Positions 59,222 through 64,000 of a stretch of 64,000 nucleotides of DNA are shown in pieces (the stretch's first letter is position 1; each line of letters starts with the position of its first letter). The stretch is taken from assembly GCA_035690865.1 (NCBI GenBank), contig DASSKE010000002.1, positions 124,001-188,000 of the forward strand. The letters run 5' to 3'. Source of the stretch: CAMLQK01 sp035690865. Its GTDB lineage: Bacteria; Patescibacteriota; Saccharimonadia; Saccharimonadales; UBA4665. The notes below the pieces were generated by a model. The model was given only the letters and a program-made list of their open reading frames with translations, was not told the DNA's origin and did no database searches. A program made the translations under genes and the position numbers.

Positions 59222-62146
59222 CTAAGTATCGTTGCCGCCGCCGTTGCCACCGCTATTGGTGGCGTTGCGATTGCCTCGTAAGCCCGGCCAGCTCTGAAGC
59301 GTGGCTGAAGTATTGCCATCGGCAAAGGTTACCGTCGCCTCACTGGAAGCAGTGTAGAGCACGCTGTCAATGATCTTGGCGCTTACTGTGGCCGATCCCG
59401 CTTCCGTTGGAGTATAACTAATTGTTATCGAGCTTGGTGACACGCTCACGGCCTGTGAGTTCACCTTTTGGCCATTTACGTAAAGCTCGACCACGCCGCC
59501 CCATCGGGAGCCACCAAGCGGGTGTGTGCCCTGAGTTGCCGTAACAGTAAAGCTACATGGCGACCCAACACTACAATTCGATGGTGAAGTGATGGTAACT
59601 GATGGCTTAACGTCATTGCAATTGTGAACGTCATCGCTGGCAGTGATATTTGCGCTGCTGCCGCCTACAAAGATGTCAGCCGAGAACAAGTTAGCATTGC
59701 CACCGGTGGTTGTCTGTTTGGCCTCGCTTGGAGTACATGAAGTAGCTAGCTTGCCCGAGACCTTGTCAATCGTTTGCGACGAAGTGCTTCCTGACTTCTG
59801 TTGATACCATGATGGGAAGATGTCGGTGCTCTTGCTTGGTACAACGGCGCCAGCTGTCTTATTACTTGGGTTCTTTGTTACCACATAAGCAGGTAGGGTC
59901 TTGATGCCAGATGGAGCTGTCCAGTTTGTGGGTTTCTCGCCTAGCATGTCGTGAGCGCCCTCCATAAAGCCTCTGGTGAGCGGCTCGGTCATGGTCTCCA
60001 TGCGTCCGCTGGTCATTTCTCGCACGCGATCCTGGTTACCTACCCAGCTAACCACAGCGTATTTCGTAGAGAAGCTCGTCATTAGACCATCGTAGTTGTC
60101 GTTAGTGGTACCTGTTTTGATTGCAAACTTCCAACCCTTATAGTTATGGAACTTATCACTCTTCTTTAGGTAGCTGGCATTACCGTCACTTAACATGTCG
60201 GCAACAATGTAGGCCGTGTCAGGCTTAATTACTTGCTTGCCGTCAGGCTGAGTCCATTTGTAAATGTCCTTGTTTGCGGCATTGGTAATTTGCAATATGT
60301 AGGTGGTTGGAATCGCTTTACCCAAGCGCGAAATGGTCGAGAGTCCGTTTACGTGCTCATCAAGGTGAAGATAGGCACCGTCACCAATAGCCGACGAAGC
60401 GTAGCATGGAATTTTCTCTTTTTGAGCAACATCACCAAAACAGTTATAACCAGTGTCGCCCGCCATCATAGAATCAGCGTAGTTGATAGTTTTTTGGACG
60501 CCGGCGGTCATCATCGCCTTAACGGCCGGAACGTTACGTGAGCCACCTAAGGCGTACCGCAATGTTAGCGGCCCGGGGAAGTAAAAGTCGTAGTCCCACA
60601 GACAGTTCGGGCCACCATCATCGGCAGAACGTTTATCGGTTTTGGGGCTGTTCCTGTTAGTACATTTGTAGCCACTCTTGCTGGAGTCTAGGATTGGCCC
60701 GAGGTCGTCGTACAGAACTGAGCCAGCACCAGCATTAGTGGTTTCGTTGATAAGTGCCGAGTAATCGTATGGCTTAAAGCTTGAGCCTGGAGGTAGGTTT
60801 GTCTGGGCATAGTTAACCTGACCATGGGTGGGATCGTTAAAGTCGGTACCCCCGACTAATGCCACAATCTGTCCGGTCTGAACATCTTCAGCCACCATAG
60901 CCTCTTGGTCTCCGTGGTATTGCTTGATGTTCGAGAGGTTCTTTTGTACGAGCGAATCAGCTAGGTCTTGTAACTTGAGGTCAACAGTGGTTATGACTTT
61001 CCAGCCACCGCGTTTAACTGTTTCGGCGCCATATTTTTGCTCCAGCTGATGCTTTGCGGCCAATACAAAATACGGAGCCTTAATGCCGGCGTAATGAGGC
61101 TGGAATGGCTTGATCTGAGACAAAATGTCTATCTTTTTAGCATCCTCTGCTTGGGCTTTTGTAATATAGCCCTGGTCAACCATTTGATCTAAAATGTAGT
61201 GCTGACGGTGGATGAGATCTTCGGCGCCAAAGTTATCCTCTGAAGTTGAAGGGTTGTACTTGGGTGAGTTGTATGGCGAGTAATATCCAGGAGCTTGCGG
61301 AATGGCCGCCAGAAAAGTAGACTGAGCCAAATCGAGGTCTTTGGCAGGAATGCCAAAGTAGTCGTTGGCAGCACTCTCTACGCCATATTGTACGTTCCCA
61401 TACGGTGCAATATTTAAGTATCCGTTTAAGATGTCGTCTTTAGAATACTCGCGTTCAAGATCAACAGCTAAGATCAGCTCCTTAACTTTGCGGGTAATTG
61501 TCTGATCCTGCGACCAGTCTTGGTTTAGCTTAACGAGCTGCTGGGTAATTGTTGAACCACCTTGGCGCGGTCCACCGCTGTTAGTGAGGTCGTGAATACC
61601 CGCACGAGCAATACCCCTGATGTTAAAAGCACCTTCGTTGTAAAAGTCTTTGTCCTCGATTGCAACGGTAGCTTGTTTAACGTACTTAGAAATCTGATCG
61701 CCACGAACCGGAATACGCTTAACAGCGTTGTAGTCTTGCCAGAGCACCGTTTGACCGGTTCGGTCGTAATACACGATACTACCACCGAGATTATCACCGG
61801 AGATGTCCTTAATATTAGGAAGATCTTTGCGGAAATAAGCAAACACTCCTACAAGCAGGATAAAGCAAACAACAATACCTATACCGGCTAGCTTTAGGGC
61901 CATAATTGCGCCTTCGCGGCTCGTCCAATAGCGCCAGACGCGCTTAGGGTGCATACGGTAGAGAATGCGCTTCCAGCGCTCTTGAGGCAGACTACCCAGA
62001 TACGCAGCCCGCCGTCGAGCCTTTGCGTCACGCCGTGCTTTAAAACGATCACCAATAGAGCGATTTAACTTGATAGTGTTACCACTCCTGGTGGTAAAGG
62101 TGCTGTTAGGACGGCGTCGACCTGGACTCCGACGGGGTGCATTCAT
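59222..62146 (-). CDS. Bifunctional penicillin-binding protein (class A, PBP1A-like)
   Basis: 974 residues. Basic N-tail (~75), membrane segment (82-105), GT51 glycosyltransferase (AIEDKDFY 164-169, then QGGSTITQQLVKLNQ), transpeptidase with SSFK (SxxK, ~455), SRN and KTGT (~675), and a C-terminal region from ~770 with Cys pairs and an Ig-like or PKD-like domain, ending in a Gly/Asn-rich tail. It polymerises and cross-links peptidoglycan outside the membrane. AAGGAG is 11 nt before the ATG; a TATACT box ~45 nt upstream gives a short leader. Confidence 0.95.
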   Translation of the reverse strand: MNAPRRSPGRRRPNSTFTTRSGNTIKLNRSIGDRFKARRDAKARRRAAYLGSLPQERWKRILYRMHPKRVWRYWTSREGAIMALKLAGIGIVVCFILLVGVFAYFRKDLPNIKDISGDNLGGSIVYYDRTGQTVLWQDYNAVKRIPVRGDQISKYVKQATVAIEDKDFYNEGAFNIRGIARAGIHDLTNSGGPRQGGSTITQQLVKLNQDWSQDQTITRKVKELILAVDLEREYSKDDILNGYLNIAPYGNVQYGVESAANDYFGIPAKDLDLAQSTFLAAIPQAPGYYSPYNSPKYNPSTSEDNFGAEDLIHRQHYILDQMVDQGYITKAQAEDAKKIDILSQIKPFQPHYAGIKAPYFVLAAKHQLEQKYGAETVKRGGWKVITTVDLKLQDLADSLVQKNLSNIKQYHGDQEAMVAEDVQTGQIVALVGGTDFNDPTHGQVNYAQTNLPPGSSFKPYDYSALINETTNAGAGSVLYDDLGPILDSSKSGYKCTNRNSPKTDKRSADDGGPNCLWDYDFYFPGPLTLRYALGGSRNVPAVKAMMTAGVQKTINYADSMMAGDTGYNCFGDVAQKEKIPCYASSAIGDGAYLHLDEHVNGLSTISRLGKAIPTTYILQITNAANKDIYKWTQPDGKQVIKPDTAYIVADMLSDGNASYLKKSDKFHNYKGWKFAIKTGTTNDNYDGLMTSFSTKYAVVSWVGNQDRVREMTSGRMETMTEPLTRGFMEGAHDMLGEKPTNWTAPSGIKTLPAYVVTKNPSNKTAGAVVPSKSTDIFPSWYQQKSGSTSSQTIDKVSGKLATSCTPSEAKQTTTGGNANLFSADIFVGGSSANITASDDVHNCNDVKPSVTITSPSNCSVGSPCSFTVTATQGTHPLGGSRWGGVVELYVNGQKVNSQAVSVSPSSITISYTPTEAGSATVSAKIIDSVLYTASSEATVTFADGNTSATLQSWPGLRGNRNATNSGGNGGGNDT

Positions 62147-62454
62147 CCGTTTTAGTACTCCTTAAAAGGCCATTTGTTACTGCCTTAAAGTATAGCAAAC
62201 AAGAGTCCAAAAAGCATAATAAAAATTGCCACCTACAGCTAATCTTCAGGTGTGACAAACTGTTACAACAGTCGACTTGCAAACGTTCGGCAATTTAGCG
62301 GCAATGATGCGTGATTTGGCTTCTCTGCGGCATGGCCACAAAGCAGTTGTGCTGACCCAGCATCTATCCCATTTAAGAAGAAAATAGCTTAATCAAATGC
62401 GGTAAGAATAAGTTTTCCATTATCTATTGGTAGTAATGGTATACTAAAAGCGAT
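62147..62454. promoter_or_regulatory. 308-nt divergent gap between penicillin-binding protein and methyltransferase genes
   Basis: No gene is seen. Toward the left gene lie AAGGAG and TATACT (minus strand, 62195-62190). Toward the right is TATACT (62440-62445). In the middle is the palindrome ACTGTT-AC-AACAGT (62259-62272) next to GTCGAC, a possible operator. The remainder shows no feature I can name. Confidence 0.5.
62440..62445 (+). promoter_or_regulatory. -10 box TATACT of the methyltransferase gene
   Basis: GGTATACT 9 nt before the ATG at 62455. Confidence 0.6.
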
Positions 62455-63249
62455 ATGACAAATCAAAGTAAGAATCAAACTACAAAAGCTAAAGATAAAC
62501 GTCGCGCTGATCAGTACAACGACCCAAGCCATAACTACCTGCATTATTGGAATGGCCGTGATTACGAGAACGAAGCCGAAGAGATGGCTCTGAACAGCCT
62601 CCTTAAGGATAAACATTTCAAGAAGGCTGTTGATGTTGGCGGCGGATATGGCCGCCTGTGTGTGTTCCTGCGCTCCTTTGCTGATAAGGTGGTGCTCGCA
62701 GAGCCAAGCCAGCAGCAGCTGGATATCGCCAAGGACTTCCTTAAGAATTACCCAGATGTTGATCGTAAGCTCATGCAAGCCGATGACCTGCAATTTAAAG
62801 ACGGCGAAGTCGATCTGCTGACTATGATTCGCGTTATGCATCACCTGCCAGATCCAAGCAAGGAATTTGCCGAGATTGCACGGGTATTGAGCGATAAAGG
62901 GTATGCCGTTATTGAGGTTGCGAATTATGCCCACGGACGCAATCGGCTCAAACATGCACTGAAGCGCAAAAAATTGCCTACAGAGCCAGTAGACATCCGT
63001 TCAGCTGAACACCGCAACGAGAACGAAATTCCATTTGTAAATCACAACCCACAAACAGTTATTAAACAGCTTGCGCACGCTGGCTTAAAGGTTGACCGCA
63101 TTCTTTCGGTTTCAAACCTGCGAAGTCCAGGCCTTAAAAAAGTAATGCCAAAGCGTTTGATGCTCGCTATCGAGGGTGTTTTGCAGCCTACTTTGGCTAA
63201 TATTTACTTTGGGCCGAGTGTATTCTTTTTGGTTCGCAAAGCCAAATAG
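62455..63249 (+). CDS. SAM-dependent methyltransferase (class I)
   Basis: 264 residues. A charged N-tail precedes DYENEAEEMALNSLL, then motif I AVDVGGGYGRLCVFL (~60), motif II/III VLAEPSQQQLDIAK and the catalytic-side VDLLTMIRVMHHLPDP (~120). C-terminal lid region follows. Small-molecule, lipid or quinone-type substrate possible; the target is not visible. Cytoplasmic. TATACT lies 9 nt before the ATG. recG follows after 24 nt with its own strong ribosome site, so they may be one operon. Confidence 0.88.
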   Translation: MTNQSKNQTTKAKDKRRADQYNDPSHNYLHYWNGRDYENEAEEMALNSLLKDKHFKKAVDVGGGYGRLCVFLRSFADKVVLAEPSQQQLDIAKDFLKNYPDVDRKLMQADDLQFKDGEVDLLTMIRVMHHLPDPSKEFAEIARVLSDKGYAVIEVANYAHGRNRLKHALKRKKLPTEPVDIRSAEHRNENEIPFVNHNPQTVIKQLAHAGLKVDRILSVSNLRSPGLKKVMPKRLMLAIEGVLQPTLANIYFGPSVFFLVRKAK

Positions 63250-63273
63250 CTGTCGCTGAGTTAAAGGGGGAGT

Positions 63274-64000
63274 ATGCACGGCTTACAACAGCCACTTTCG
63301 GTATTGACTGGCGTAGGCCCGGCTTTAGAACAAAAGTTTGCCCAGCTTGGCATTGCAACGGTCGGCGATTTGTTGCTCTACTTTCCGCGTCGCTATGATG
63401 ACTATTCGCAAGTAACACCAGTGGGGCAGCTGCGTCCTGGAATGGTTACGGTGCAGGGGGTGATCGAAAACTGTAAAGGGCGTTATGTGCGCCGCGGTAT
63501 GCACATAACTGAAGCTGATCTGTTTGACGGAACTGATCGAGTGCGCCTCGTGTGGTTCAATCAACCATATCGAGCAAGTGCTTTAAAGCCAGAGCAAACC
63601 TATTTTGTTGCCGGCGTATACCAGTTAAGCCGCCAAAAATTCTCTATTGTAAACCCAGCTTGCGAGTTAGTGAGTGATTTTCCGGTTAACACAGCACGTA
63701 TTATTCCGATATATCGAGAAGTCAAAGGCTTAACAAGCCGCCAAATCCGTAAAGTAATAGGCGCGGCAATGCCGATGGTGGCCCGGTTGCCCGAATTCCT
63801 GCCAGTAGAAGTGATAGCCAGCGAAAAAGGCATCATGCCTCGGGCGCAGGCAGTTGCGGAGGTGCATTTTCCAAGCTCGCCGCAAGCATTGGAGGCCGCC
63901 CGTCAACGGCTCGGGTTTGAAGAAGTGTTTTGCCTGGTGTTGGCGAGTTTACTAAATAAACACGAGTTTCTGGCGGATGCGGCGCTGGCAATACCTTTTC
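63274..64000 (+). CDS. recG: ATP-dependent DNA helicase RecG (partial, N-terminal part)
   Basis: The first ~242 residues; the rest continues beyond the right edge. LTGVGPALEQKFAQLGIATVGDLLLYFPRRYDD is the typical RecG wedge-domain start (HhH-like plus OB fold), followed by the OB strands (VTVQGVIENC...VRLVWFNQPY) and VNTARIIPIYREVKGLTSRQIRKVI. RecG rescues stalled forks and works with branch migration proteins such as RadA. ATG 63274 has AAAGGGGGAG ending just before it. Confidence 0.93.
   Translation, partial: MHGLQQPLSVLTGVGPALEQKFAQLGIATVGDLLLYFPRRYDDYSQVTPVGQLRPGMVTVQGVIENCKGRYVRRGMHITEADLFDGTDRVRLVWFNQPYRASALKPEQTYFVAGVYQLSRQKFSIVNPACELVSDFPVNTARIIPIYREVKGLTSRQIRKVIGAAMPMVARLPEFLPVEVIASEKGIMPRAQAVAEVHFPSSPQALEAARQRLGFEEVFCLVLASLLNKHEFLADAALAIPF

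Noticed and set aside
1..64000. TGA recoded as Gly, as in Gracilibacteria or Absconditabacteria
   Set aside because: TGA ends gatC, gatA, rnhB and other genes at the expected length, and long conserved genes have no in-frame TGA. The standard code fits.
1..64000. tRNA, rRNA, CRISPR or mobile elements
   Set aside because: I checked the gaps for GTTCRANNC arms, direct spacer repeats and terminal inverted repeats and saw none. Most gaps are under 130 nt.

Overview
The window looks like a piece of a small, streamlined chromosome from the Patescibacteria (CPR), most probably a Saccharibacteria (TM7) relative. This is an inference from gene content, not a database match. GC is near 50% by eye, the standard genetic code fits (TGA works as a stop, e.g. 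after gatC, gatA and rnhB), genes overlap by a few bases or abut, and no amino-acid, nucleotide or lipid biosynthesis pathway is present. Conserved housekeeping genes alternate with lineage-specific proteins I cannot name. I see no tRNA, rRNA, CRISPR array, insertion sequence or prophage.

Layout. 1-6.1 kb: 5' part of a glycosidase-like gene, yajQ, an unknown gene, and pheS - HIT hydrolase - pheT as overlapping genes. 6.1-14.2 kb: an 836-residue protein with a transglutaminase-like Cys-His-Asp core, an ABC exporter, a Nudix hydrolase, a membrane-anchored FKBP, a glutaredoxin-like protein / thioredoxin reductase / ferredoxin-reductase-like redox group, and a GDPD phosphodiesterase. 14.2-21.7 kb: a sugar-phosphate block (ppa, gap, rpiB, an epimerase-like gene, split transketolase, class I aldolase, a PfkB sugar kinase) that could interconvert pentose phosphates and triose phosphates. 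21.7-35.6 kb: unknown anchored and cytosolic proteins, a LOG-family protein, a pilin-like protein, uvrB, a surface metzincin-like DUF3152 protein, gatCAB with an extra membrane-protein gene between gatA and gatB, galU, two small membrane proteins and a two-gene unknown cassette. 35.7-46.9 kb: dnaE, a TrmH-like methyltransferase, a PilB/GspE ATPase, a stalk-like anchored protein, a CDP-alcohol phosphatidyltransferase, malic enzyme, rplS, rnhB and a YraN-family gene. 46.9-64 kb: an M1 aminopeptidase, a large unknown protein, nusA, clpC under a CIRCE element, an anchored HExxH protein, radA, a PIN-TRAM protein, a bifunctional penicillin-binding protein, a methyltransferase and the start of recG.

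The most striking pattern is regulatory. In about 26 genes or first genes of operons a -10 box (most often TATACT) lies only 6-12 nt, usually 7-9 nt, before the start codon. Transcription would then begin at or very near the start codon, giving leaderless mRNAs. Genes with ordinary leaders and Shine-Dalgarno sites form a second class: ppa, gap, rplS, nusA, clpC and downstream operon genes. Three divergent gene pairs share one symmetrical -10 element. clpC has a CIRCE operator (one mismatch from consensus) lying on its promoter, and nusA has a terminator-like hairpin just after its promoter.

The genes suggest a fermentative, host-dependent cell. It would recycle pentoses and trioses, use indirect Gln/Asn-tRNA amidation, build peptidoglycan and a few phospholipids, run a type IV pilus-like machine, and display several anchored proteins that could act at a host interface.
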